Positions 9,046-16,829 of a stretch of DNA of 58,814 nt are shown one piece after another. Made by a program: the position numbers and the translations under genes. Positions within the stretch are counted from its first letter, which is position 1, and each line of letters starts with the position of its first letter. This stretch comes from an uncultured Dorea sp. (GTDB lineage: Bacteria > Bacillota > Clostridia > Lachnospirales > Lachnospiraceae): the NCBI GenBank assembly GCA_910588745.1, contig CAJURK010000012.1, forward strand, positions 1 to 58,814, written 5' to 3'. The notes below the pieces were generated by a model, which worked only from the letters and a program-made list of their open reading frames with translations, did no database searches and was not told the origin of the DNA.

Positions 9046-10461
9046 CTACACCGGATAGCTTCCGTTCTCTGTATCCGCCAGCGTGTGATCTACCTTGGTC
9101 TGCTGTGCTTCCCTGTATTTAAAGAAATCAGTCGCTACCTGCGGGAACAGCGCGTAGGACAGAACGTCTTCGTCCTGCTGAATCCACTGTTCGCACTCCT
9201 TGCGGAGGGTGTCCATCTCATCCGGGATCAAATCAGCCGGACGGCAGGTAATAACCTCGGGATTCTCACCGAGAACTTTCTTCTTTACTTCCTCGTTAAA
9301 CGGCTTTACGGTTGCTCCGTATTTGCCGCTCAGTACATCCTTGGTTTCCTTGGTCGCCATCTTATAGCGTTCGCCCATCAGCACGTTAAATACTGCCTGG
9401 GTGCCTACAATCTGGGAAGACGGCGTAACAAGCGGCGGCTCGCCCAAATCTTTACGAACCTTCGGCACTTCTTCTAGTACCTCGTAGTATTTATCCTCCG
9501 CATTCTGCTCCTTAAGCTGTGACGTCAGGTTCGAAAGCATACCGCCCGGAACCTGATACAGCAGCGTTTTAATATTAACGCCCATATTCTTTGGATTCAA
9601 AAGTCCCGACGCCAGCGCCTCGTCGCGGATCGGACGGAAGTGGTCCGCAATCTCTGCCAGAAGGTTCTGGTCAAACCCGGTATCGTAAGGAGTTCCCTTA
9701 AAAGTCTCAACCATAACTTCTGTTGCAGGCTGTGAAGTACCCAACGCAAAAGGAGACATCGCCGTGTCAATCACATCCACGCCGGCCTCTACCGCTTTCA
9801 GGTATGTCATAGATGCTACGCCGGACGTGTAGTGGGTATGAAGCTGAATCGGAATATTAACCGCATTCTTTAATGCTTCAATCAATTCCGTCGCTTTATA
9901 AGGAACCAAAAGCCCCGCCATATCCTTGATGCAAATCGAATTAGCTCCCATATCTTCAATCTTCTTTGCAATATCCACCCAGTATTCCAGCGTGTAGGCG
10001 TCGCCCAGCGTATAAGAAAGCGCTACCTGCGCGTCAGCCTTCTCTCTATTTGCCGCCGTAACAGCCGTCTGTAAATTTCTAAGGTCGTTTAGGCAGTCAA
10101 AGATACGGATAATATCAATGCCGTTCGCTACAGACTTCTGTACGAAATACTCCACCACATCATCCGCATAAGGACGATATCCTAAGATATTCTGTCCGCG
10201 GAAAAGCATCTGCAGTTTTGTATTCTTAAATCCGTCGCGGAATTTTCTTAATCTCTCCCATGGATCTTCTTTCAGGAACCGGAGGGACGCGTCAAAAGTC
10301 GCGCCGCCCCAGCACTCTACGGAATGATATCCCACCTGATCCATCTTCTCTACGATCGGCAGCATCTGCTCTGTTGTCATACGTGTGGCAATCAAAGACT
10401 GGTGCGCGTCTCTTAAAATGGTCTCTGTTATTTTAATTGGTTTCTTTTCCATTGCTACCAT
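9046..10461 (-). CDS. Oxaloacetate decarboxylase alpha / PycB-like carboxyltransferase (5S type)
   Basis: 471-residue biotin-dependent carboxyltransferase that moves a carboxyl group between biotin and pyruvate/oxaloacetate. Visible features are ETILRDAHQSLIATR with the metal-binding Asp, FRGQNILGYR, the carboxy-lysine in ICIKDMAGLL, and the metal-binding histidines in QLHTHYTSG. It ends after the PYC_OADA domain and lacks a fused biotin domain; the separate biotin protein of the same operon fills that role. The ATG at 10461 has GGAGG eight bases upstream. It is the last gene of a five-gene operon. Substrate assignment (pyruvate/oxaloacetate) is by family. Confidence 0.92.
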   Translation of the reverse strand: MVAMEKKPIKITETILRDAHQSLIATRMTTEQMLPIVEKMDQVGYHSVECWGGATFDASLRFLKEDPWERLRKFRDGFKNTKLQMLFRGQNILGYRPYADDVVEYFVQKSVANGIDIIRIFDCLNDLRNLQTAVTAANREKADAQVALSYTLGDAYTLEYWVDIAKKIEDMGANSICIKDMAGLLVPYKATELIEALKNAVNIPIQLHTHYTSGVASMTYLKAVEAGVDVIDTAMSPFALGTSQPATEVMVETFKGTPYDTGFDQNLLAEIADHFRPIRDEALASGLLNPKNMGVNIKTLLYQVPGGMLSNLTSQLKEQNAEDKYYEVLEEVPKVRKDLGEPPLVTPSSQIVGTQAVFNVLMGERYKMATKETKDVLSGKYGATVKPFNEEVKKKVLGENPEVITCRPADLIPDEMDTLRKECEQWIQQDEDVLSYALFPQVATDFFKYREAQQTKVDHTLADTENGSYPV

Positions 10462-10539
10462 TATATCTTCCTCCATATATTTATTAAATCCTGGATAGCA
10501 GGATTACCAGTTCATGATCAAGCAAATCTCTTCCTGTTG

Positions 10540-11691
10540 TTACATAACCCCAAAGATTGCCATAAAGGTACCGGCAGCTACTGCCGTACCAATAACGCCT
10601 GCAACATTCGGTCCCATCGCATGCATCAGAAGGAAGTTGGTCGGATCTGCCTCCGCTCCTACCTTCTGCGAAACCCTGGCCGCCATAGGAACCGCGGATA
10701 CTCCCGCAGAACCGATCAGCGGATTCACCTTGCCTCCGGTTACCTTGCACATAATCTTGCCGAAAATCACGCCGGCCGCCGTACCGAATGCAAACGCCGC
10801 CAAGCCAAGAATTACAATCTTAATGGTATCCCAGTTTAAGAATGCTTCCGCGCTTGTGGTAGCGCCTACCGACGTTCCAAGAAGAATTACTACAATATAC
10901 ATCAGGGCGTTCGAAGCCGTCTCTGTAAGCTGTCTTACTACTCCTGACTCCCGGAACAGGTTTCCCAACATCAGCATACCTACAAGAGGCGCCGTAGTCG
11001 GAAGGATCATGCAGACCACGATGGTAACAATGATTGGGAACAGGATACGCTCCAGCTTGGATACCGGCCGCAGCTGTTCCATCTTAATCTGACGCTCTGC
11101 TTTTGTAGTCAGAAGCTTCATAATCGGCGGCTGGATAATCGGAACCAGCGCCATATAAGAATAGGCGGCAACCGCAATCGGTCCCATAATTGCCGTCTGC
11201 TGCAGTTTACCCGCAAGGAAGATAGACGTCGGTCCGTCCGCGCCTCCGATGATCGATACCGCAGCCGCAGCTTTATCGGAGAAACCCATTGCCATAGCCC
11301 CAAGATATGCCGCAAAGATACCAAACTGCGCGGCCGCTCCCAAAAGAAAGCTCTTCGGATTCGCAATCAGCGGACCAAAATCCGTCATCGCCCCAACGCC
11401 CATAAAAATCAGCGAAGGCAGAATCGCCCACTCGTCTAAAATATAGAAATAGTAGAGCAGACCTCCGGTTCCATTTGCCGAATCCTCCGCATGCAGCATA
11501 ATATCCGGATAGATATTAACAAGCAGCATACCAAAAGCAATCGGTACCAGCAGCAACGGCTCAAACTCGTGCCTGATAGCCAGATACAGGAAAAAGCAAG
11601 CAACTCCAATCATGATTAAGTTGCCTCCTGTCAGATTCAAAAATGCCGTCTGATGCACGAGGTTCTCTAATGTTGTTACAATATAATCCAT
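10540..11691 (-). CDS. oadB: Sodium-translocating decarboxylase subunit beta
   Basis: 383-residue polytopic membrane protein that decarboxylates carboxy-biotin and exports Na+. The family signatures IIGGADGPTSIF (with the Na+-binding Asp) and GSAGVSAVPMAARVSQKVG are intact, as is the C-terminal NFLLMHAMGPNVAGVIGTA. Such beta subunits serve oxaloacetate, methylmalonyl-CoA, glutaconyl-CoA and malonate decarboxylases alike, so the subunit does not fix the substrate. It sits between the biotin carrier and the PycB-like subunit, with 45- and 78-nt gaps. Confidence 0.95.
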   Translation of the reverse strand: MDYIVTTLENLVHQTAFLNLTGGNLIMIGVACFFLYLAIRHEFEPLLLVPIAFGMLLVNIYPDIMLHAEDSANGTGGLLYYFYILDEWAILPSLIFMGVGAMTDFGPLIANPKSFLLGAAAQFGIFAAYLGAMAMGFSDKAAAAVSIIGGADGPTSIFLAGKLQQTAIMGPIAVAAYSYMALVPIIQPPIMKLLTTKAERQIKMEQLRPVSKLERILFPIIVTIVVCMILPTTAPLVGMLMLGNLFRESGVVRQLTETASNALMYIVVILLGTSVGATTSAEAFLNWDTIKIVILGLAAFAFGTAAGVIFGKIMCKVTGGKVNPLIGSAGVSAVPMAARVSQKVGAEADPTNFLLMHAMGPNVAGVIGTAVAAGTFMAIFGVM

Positions 11692-11735
11692 TTTATAACC
11701 TCCAGTCGTGTCTAAGACATAAGTTCAGTTATGCT

Positions 11736-12101
11736 TTAGTTTAATGTGGCAAGAACAGCTCCGGCCTCAATCGCATCGCCTACTGCCGCGTCAATACTTG
11801 CTACGGTTCCGTCTTCCGGCGCCACAACTGGAATCTCCATCTTCATCGCCTCTATGATAACTACCGGATCGCCTTTCTTCACACTCTGGCCTACATTGGC
11901 CTCAATCTTAAATACCTTGCCTGCCGCTCCGGCCTTCACTTCAATCGCTCCTGCTCCCACCGCTGCTTTCGGAGCCGGAACTGCCTTTGGAACTGCCGCC
12001 GGCGCCGCTGCCGGAGCAGCCACAGGCGCCGATCCTGCTCCCTTCTCTTCCACAGTTACATCATATACGTTGCCATTTACTGTAATTGTATAATTTTTCA
12101 T
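11736..12101 (-). CDS. Biotin carboxyl carrier protein (1.3S type)
   Basis: 121-residue free biotin carrier. An N-terminal ~20-residue segment is followed by a flexible Ala/Pro linker (about residues 22-50) and a biotinyl-lipoyl domain with the biotinylation site EAMKMEI (Lys87). It shuttles carboxyl groups between the two carboxyltransferases and the beta subunit. Size and linker match the 1.3S transcarboxylase subunit and MmdC-type proteins. It lies between oadG-like and oadB. Confidence 0.94.
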   Translation of the reverse strand: MKNYTITVNGNVYDVTVEEKGAGSAPVAAPAAAPAAVPKAVPAPKAAVGAGAIEVKAGAAGKVFKIEANVGQSVKKGDPVVIIEAMKMEIPVVAPEDGTVASIDAAVGDAIEAGAVLATLN

Positions 12102-12122
12102 TGTTTATTTCCTCCTCATATA

Positions 12123-12890
12123 TTAATTCCATTTATTTGTTTTTCTTCTCTTAATGCTTCTTACAACAAATCCGTCTGGCGTCGCGCCTTCCGCAGCCGC
12201 AATCGCAGCCGCAATCACCGCGGCCAGTTCGGAATCATCTGTCTTTGGCGCAACGCTGCTCCGTACCGGAACCACCGGAGCCGCAGGCGCTTCCACAACC
12301 TCCGGTTCCTTACGGAATTTATTCTGTATCGCAGGAATGAAATTGAACAGAGAGATAATCAGCGAAATGATTATCAGTACTACAAATACCGTTCCCATGC
12401 CAAGCAGCGTATTCAAGCCCGCTTTCTCTAATATCTCTCCCATTGAAAACTGTGCGCTGACCGTCAAGCTTTCCAAATACAGATTCTCATCGAAAACAAA
12501 TTCTACCGTAGCAGTTCTGTTCTCGAATTTCGTCTCTGTAGATACCACCAGTTCATCCGCTCCGGCCTCAAAGGTATACTCTCCATGTTCTACGTATGCT
12601 CCGCATTCCTCTTCCCCGGCCTGCCATGCGTCGATCGCGCTCAGATATTCTTCCGGAGTAATCGGAAGCCCCATCTCTGTAAGCTGCTGCTCAAAGGCAA
12701 ACTCCCGAAGTTTCCGAATCTGCTCAACGGACGCATCGTCATAATTCGGAAAATAGTTAAATACATAATCCGCCACCTTGCCCGCCATGGCTTCATCGTA
12801 TTCAAGCGTTTGTTTTTCCCGGCCGCATCCTGTCGTGAAAGCAAACACGGCTGTGAGCATACATAATAATAAGCTAATCTTTTTCTTCAC
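12123..12890 (-). CDS. OadG-family gamma subunit with an added lipoprotein-type N-terminal domain
   Basis: 255-residue protein. The N-terminus is a signal peptide with a lipobox (AFTTGC, Cys22), followed by an extracytoplasmic region of about 135 residues. One transmembrane helix (residues ~162-184, GMGTVFVVLIIISLIISLF) has the OadG hallmark, and an Ala/Pro-rich cytoplasmic tail ends basic. Classical OadG is only about 80-120 residues with no extracellular domain, so the first half is an addition whose role is unknown. By position and helix it anchors the complex to OadB. Confidence 0.82.
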   Translation of the reverse strand: MKKKISLLLCMLTAVFAFTTGCGREKQTLEYDEAMAGKVADYVFNYFPNYDDASVEQIRKLREFAFEQQLTEMGLPITPEEYLSAIDAWQAGEEECGAYVEHGEYTFEAGADELVVSTETKFENRTATVEFVFDENLYLESLTVSAQFSMGEILEKAGLNTLLGMGTVFVVLIIISLIISLFNFIPAIQNKFRKEPEVVEAPAAPVVPVRSSVAPKTDDSELAAVIAAAIAAAEGATPDGFVVRSIKRRKTNKWN

Positions 12891-12904
12891 TTTGCTTCAC
12901 CTCG

Positions 12905-14344
12905 CTAAACTGTTCCGTGTTTCTTTGAAGGACGTACTTCTTTCTTCGTAAAGAGCATCTCAAATGCCCCAATCACATATTTCCTGGTATCTGCCGGCTG
13001 GATTACCGTATCGACATAGCCTCTTCTTGCCGCTGACATCGGACTGGACTGCAGTTCCTTATATTCCGCCGCTTTTTTATTCAGCACTTTGCTGTCCGCC
13101 CCTGCGTACATAATCTTAGCCGCAAGCTTTGCGTCCATCATACCGATCTCCGCCTCCGGCCACGCATAAACCATGTCCGCTCCGATTGCCTTGCTGTTCA
13201 TCGCCACATAAGCGCTTCCGAATGCCTTGCCAATCACAACATTTACCTTCGGCACCGTTGCGTTTGCAAAAGCGTACACCAGCTTGGCCGTAGCCTTCGC
13301 AAGATTTCGTTCCGAGCATTTCCCTGCGGTAAATCCGCTGACATTGGTAAGCGTCAGTACCGGAATCTGAAACGCATCGCAGAACTCTACGAACTCCGCA
13401 GCCTTCTTAGCGCCCTTTGCCGAAAGGGAACCGTCAAATTCCGCAATCATATTCGCCTCGGAATCATAGACTTTGGAGCGGTTTGCAACCGCGCCTACGG
13501 TCATTCCGTTCAGACGGATAAATCCTGTCACCATATCCTTCGCATATTCTTTCTTCGTCTCAAAGAACACGCCGCTATCGGAAATGTTAGCAAGAGCAAT
13601 CGCCGTATCCTCCACCGCATTCTCAATCCCTGCGCAGACCCGGTTCAAATCATCGCCGCACTCAGAATAAGTCGCCTCTTCTTCATTGTTGCCGGGCAGC
13701 ATGCACACCAGAGAACGGATATTTGCAAAAATCTCTTCCTCCGTGCCAACCACGTCCACAAGCCCCGCCTCTTCGCTCTGATATTTTGCAGAAGAAGTGT
13801 CGCATTTGCTAATCTCATTTCCGGGAATCGCATTGGGGGAATTTACAAATAGTCTGGCGTCCTTCCCTTCCATAAACGTAAAATCAGAAAGCGCCGGAAC
13901 CACTGCAAGTCCGCCTCCGCAAAGGCCGAAAACCGCGGAAATCTGCGGAACCACGCCGGAAGCCATCGCCTGCTTCAAATATAAATTTCCAAAGCCTGCC
14001 AGCGCGTCCGTCGCCTCCTGCAGCCTCATGCCTGCACAATCAAGAAGCCCGATCACCGGCGCTCCCATCTTCATCGCCATATCATAAATATTCGCAATTT
14101 TCTTTGCGTGCATCTCGCCGACCGCCCCGTTTAAAACTTCTGCGTTCTGGCTGTAAACATACACCAAATTGCCGTTGATTACTCCGTATCCGGTAAGAAC
14201 GCCGTCTCCCGGAGTCTCTTTTTCCCGCATGTTGAAATCTGTAGCCCTGGCAGTAACTGCTCCGCCAATTTCAACAAAACTGCCCGCGTCGAGCAGAGAA
14301 GTAATCCTTCTGCCTGCCGCACTTGTCGTTGCTATGTTATTCAT
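12905..14344 (-). CDS. Acyl-CoA carboxyltransferase subunit (MmdA / 12S type)
   Basis: 479-residue carboxyltransferase with two crotonase-like halves. Oxyanion-hole/CoA-binding stretches are visible: GLCGGGLAVVPALSDF in the N half and FGSAYVAMNSKAIGADMVYAWPEAEIGMM in the C half. It would exchange carboxyl groups between biotin and an acyl-CoA such as propionyl/methylmalonyl-CoA; glutaconyl- or malonyl-CoA are possible alternatives. The frame opens 102 nt earlier, but the ATG at 14344 has GGAGG eight bases upstream and begins at the conserved region. It is the first gene of the operon, behind a strong promoter. It is shorter and more divergent than typical MmdA (~515). Confidence 0.88.
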   Translation of the reverse strand: MNNIATTSAAGRRITSLLDAGSFVEIGGAVTARATDFNMREKETPGDGVLTGYGVINGNLVYVYSQNAEVLNGAVGEMHAKKIANIYDMAMKMGAPVIGLLDCAGMRLQEATDALAGFGNLYLKQAMASGVVPQISAVFGLCGGGLAVVPALSDFTFMEGKDARLFVNSPNAIPGNEISKCDTSSAKYQSEEAGLVDVVGTEEEIFANIRSLVCMLPGNNEEEATYSECGDDLNRVCAGIENAVEDTAIALANISDSGVFFETKKEYAKDMVTGFIRLNGMTVGAVANRSKVYDSEANMIAEFDGSLSAKGAKKAAEFVEFCDAFQIPVLTLTNVSGFTAGKCSERNLAKATAKLVYAFANATVPKVNVVIGKAFGSAYVAMNSKAIGADMVYAWPEAEIGMMDAKLAAKIMYAGADSKVLNKKAAEYKELQSSPMSAARRGYVDTVIQPADTRKYVIGAFEMLFTKKEVRPSKKHGTV

Positions 14345-14417
14345 AACCCAGCCCTCCATTTTCCTTACTATAAATTGTATATTAGGTTTATATAATAACC
14401 AAATTTCTGCCTTGTAT

Positions 14418-14446
14418 ATTATAACTTTTATTTCTGTAAAGTGCAA
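14418..14446 (-). promoter_or_regulatory. Sigma-A promoter of the carboxyltransferase/sodium-pump operon
   Basis: On the minus strand, TTGCAC (14446-14441), a 17-nt spacer and a perfect TATAAT (14423-14418) stand about 75 nt before the first start codon of the operon. Confidence 0.85.
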
Positions 14447-14479
14447 CTGTTTTATTTATTTCTGTTAAATAAATATCAA

Positions 14480-14511
14480 GTTACTGTTTACCAAATGACC
14501 TGTGAACTAAC
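14480..14511. repeat. Dispersed palindrome copy (GTTACTGTTTAC ... GTGAACTAAC)
   Basis: GTTACTGTTTAC and GTGAACTAAC are imperfect inverted arms around a 10-nt spacer. It lies 35 nt upstream of the operon promoter and resembles the copies at 4186 and 48814. It may be an upstream operator or a small repeat. Confidence 0.5.
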
Positions 14512-14591
14512 AATATCAATAATATCGGGTAAAAAAAGTATTCCGCCTCCTATGATACCGCGGATTGCTCCGCATTTCATGCTCCCGCAAT

Positions 14592-14630
14592 CCTAAAACG
14601 GCGCGGCAAACCGTAGATTTGCCGCGCCGT
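14592..14630 (-). terminator. Terminator of leuA
   Basis: A perfect 13-bp GC-rich stem (ACGGCGCGGCAAA / TTTGCCGCGCCGT) with a 7-nt loop, followed on the minus strand by TTTTAGG. It starts 11 nt after the leuA stop. Confidence 0.88.
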
Positions 14631-14641
14631 AAACTTTATAC

Positions 14642-16630
14642 TTATTTTTGATTCCGGAACTGTACCGGCGTCATATCATACGCTTTCTTAAACAGCCGGT
14701 TAAAATGCTCTACATTCTGGTATCCCACCGTAAGCGCTATATTTTCCACCGTCATACTGCTGCTTTTCAGCATTGCCCTGGCTTTCTTCATACGCACTTT
14801 TTTCACCAGTTCGCCAAACGTCATGCCGGACTTTTCCCGGATGTATTTTGACAGATACGGCTTTGACAGATAAAATTTTTCGGACAGATCATCCAGCGTT
14901 ACGTCAATATAGTTTGCCTGAATATAATTCATAATCTCTATCATCCGCGCGTCCTTACATACATCGGATGTTTTAATCTCGTCCAGCTTATTCACCGCCA
15001 CAATCAAAGCCTCAATGGAAGCCTTGATGATATCCGCGTCAATACCTACGCCCCAGCAGGTTTTCCCCTGACACACAATTCCCACGTAAGCGGCGGCTTT
15101 CGAAGAAGACCCTCTGGTCAGGGAATGCTCCTCGTAATATCTCAGCTCATAGCTGACGTTAAAATACTGCTTAATCGCGTTGCTTACCGCGTCTAAACGT
15201 CCGTTTCCGGAAGCAGTCACCACTCTCTGGTCGCTGCCGTGCTGAATCGTCGCATCTGCAATAATGCCGTCTACCTGTTTAAAATGGCATTCATCAATGG
15301 CAAAGACACTCTTGGCATTGACATAGTTGTCGGTAAAAATCTGATATACCCATTCCGGCGTCAATTCTTTGTGAGCCCGGTCGGATACGCCCTTTACCAG
15401 ATAACCGACCTCTTCTCTCATCCTCTCCGGAAGATTGATGCCGTAACTTTGTTTTAAGATGTAATTCACGCCTCCCTTTCCGGACTGGCTGTTGATGCGG
15501 ATCACGTCCGAATCATACTTTCTGCCCACATCCTGGGGATCAATCGGAAGATACGGAACCGTCCACATATCGCTCTTTCCGTCCTCCCTCCACGCCATTC
15601 CCTTAGCAATGGCATCCTGATGGGAACCGGAAAACGCGGTAAATACCAAATCTCCGGCGTAAGGCTGCCGTTCATATACCTGCATTCTGGTAAGCCGCTC
15701 ATAGGTCTCCCGGATTTTTTTCATATCCGAAAAATCCAGTCCTGGGTCTACCCCATGGGAATACATATTCATTCCCAGCGTAATAATGTCCACATTACCG
15801 GTGCGCTCGCCGTTTCCGAACAAGGTTCCCTCAATCCGGTCTGCGCCCGCCAGCACGCCAAGCTCTGCCGTGGCCACGCCGCTGCCTCTGTCATTATGGG
15901 GATGCAGGCAGAGTATCACGTTCTCCCTGTAATTCAAATGCTTATGCACGTACTCAAGCTGTGTGGCAAACACATGCGGCATGGCATTTTCAACGGTCGT
16001 AGGAATGTTGATAATCGCCTTATGATCCGCTGAAGGCTTCCAGACATCCAAAACGGCATTGCATACCTCCACCGCATAATCCACCTCTGTGCCGGGAAAA
16101 CTTTCCGGACTGTACTGAAAGGTAAAATTCCCCTCCGTCTCATCCGCCAGTTTCTTCAAAAGCTTCGCTCCGTCAACTGCGATCTTCAATACCTGCTCCT
16201 TGCTTTTTTTAAATACCTGCTCCCTCTGGGCGACAGAAGTCGAATTATATAAGTGTACCACCGCATGGGGGGCTCCCTTCACTGCCTCGAAGGTCTTTTT
16301 AATAATATGCTCCCTGGCCTGGGTCAGAACCTGAACGGTCACGTCGTCCGGAATCATGTTCTTTTCAATCAAGGTGCGCATGAATTTGTATTCTGTCTCG
16401 GAAGCGGCCGGAAATCCCACTTCAATCTCTTTAAATCCGATCTCTACCAGCAGTTTAAAAAACTCCAGCTTCTCACTTAAACTCATCGGCTCTATCAGCG
16501 CCTGATTGCCATCCCTAAGATCCACGCTGCACCACATCGGCGGCTTATCAATGTACTCTTTTTTCACCCAGTCGTAGGTGGCCTCCGGCGGCATAAAATA
16601 TTGTCGTTCGTATTTGCTGCTGTTCTTCAT
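14642..16630 (-). CDS. leuA: 2-isopropylmalate synthase fused to an AraC-type DNA-binding domain
   Basis: 662 residues. Residues ~1-430 are a LeuA catalytic barrel: CSVDLRDGNQ (metal/catalytic, 35-43), LHPHNDRG (242-249) and the GNGERTGN loop (272-279). It condenses acetyl-CoA with 2-oxoisovalerate, the first step of leucine synthesis. Residues ~435-555 are the leucine-sensing LeuA dimer domain (SGNGRLDAVSNAI, GIDADIIKASIEA). Residues ~565-660 form a complete AraC/XylS DNA-binding domain with two HTH units (DLSEKFYLSKPYLSKYIREK and the IALTVGYQNVEHFNRLFKK segment). The reading frame is continuous with no internal start, so this is a true fusion. No other leu genes are adjacent. The fusion suggests an enzyme that also regulates transcription, possibly of itself. 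Confidence 0.93.
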   Translation of the reverse strand: MKNSSKYERQYFMPPEATYDWVKKEYIDKPPMWCSVDLRDGNQALIEPMSLSEKLEFFKLLVEIGFKEIEVGFPAASETEYKFMRTLIEKNMIPDDVTVQVLTQAREHIIKKTFEAVKGAPHAVVHLYNSTSVAQREQVFKKSKEQVLKIAVDGAKLLKKLADETEGNFTFQYSPESFPGTEVDYAVEVCNAVLDVWKPSADHKAIINIPTTVENAMPHVFATQLEYVHKHLNYRENVILCLHPHNDRGSGVATAELGVLAGADRIEGTLFGNGERTGNVDIITLGMNMYSHGVDPGLDFSDMKKIRETYERLTRMQVYERQPYAGDLVFTAFSGSHQDAIAKGMAWREDGKSDMWTVPYLPIDPQDVGRKYDSDVIRINSQSGKGGVNYILKQSYGINLPERMREEVGYLVKGVSDRAHKELTPEWVYQIFTDNYVNAKSVFAIDECHFKQVDGIIADATIQHGSDQRVVTASGNGRLDAVSNAIKQYFNVSYELRYYEEHSLTRGSSSKAAAYVGIVCQGKTCWGVGIDADIIKASIEALIVAVNKLDEIKTSDVCKDARMIEIMNYIQANYIDVTLDDLSEKFYLSKPYLSKYIREKSGMTFGELVKKVRMKKARAMLKSSSMTVENIALTVGYQNVEHFNRLFKKAYDMTPVQFRNQK

Positions 16631-16693
16631 ATTCTATCTTCCCTTCCCATTCATCCATTCACTTTCGCTGCTGCTTTTGCTCTTGGCTTAAAG

Positions 16694-16717
16694 CTTTGTA
16701 TTGCTTTTATTACAAAG
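16694..16717. promoter_or_regulatory. Inverted repeat in the leuA leader
   Basis: CTTTGTA (16694-16700) and TACAAAG (16711-16717) are perfect 7-bp arms 10 nt apart, about 64-87 nt upstream of the leuA start. Next to it is the smaller dyad GGAATTTCTTTCC. It is a candidate binding site for the AraC domain of LeuA or an RNA stem; I see no clear -35/-10 pair. Confidence 0.4.
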
Positions 16718-16792
16718 GAATTTCTTTCCTGTGTAGTAAAAATTATCAATTTATTTGCTTTATTTTATCCTTACCTATACTAACATGAGATC

Positions 16793-16829
16793 CAAAAAAA
16801 GAAAAGTGATGTTTTTAATCACTTTTCTT
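16793..16829 (-). terminator. Terminator overlapping the carboxypeptidase stop codon
   Basis: AAGAAAAGTGAT pairs perfectly with ATCACTTTTCTT over a 7-nt loop and is followed on the minus strand by TTTTTTT. The stem begins before the stop codon of the upstream dac gene. Confidence 0.88.
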
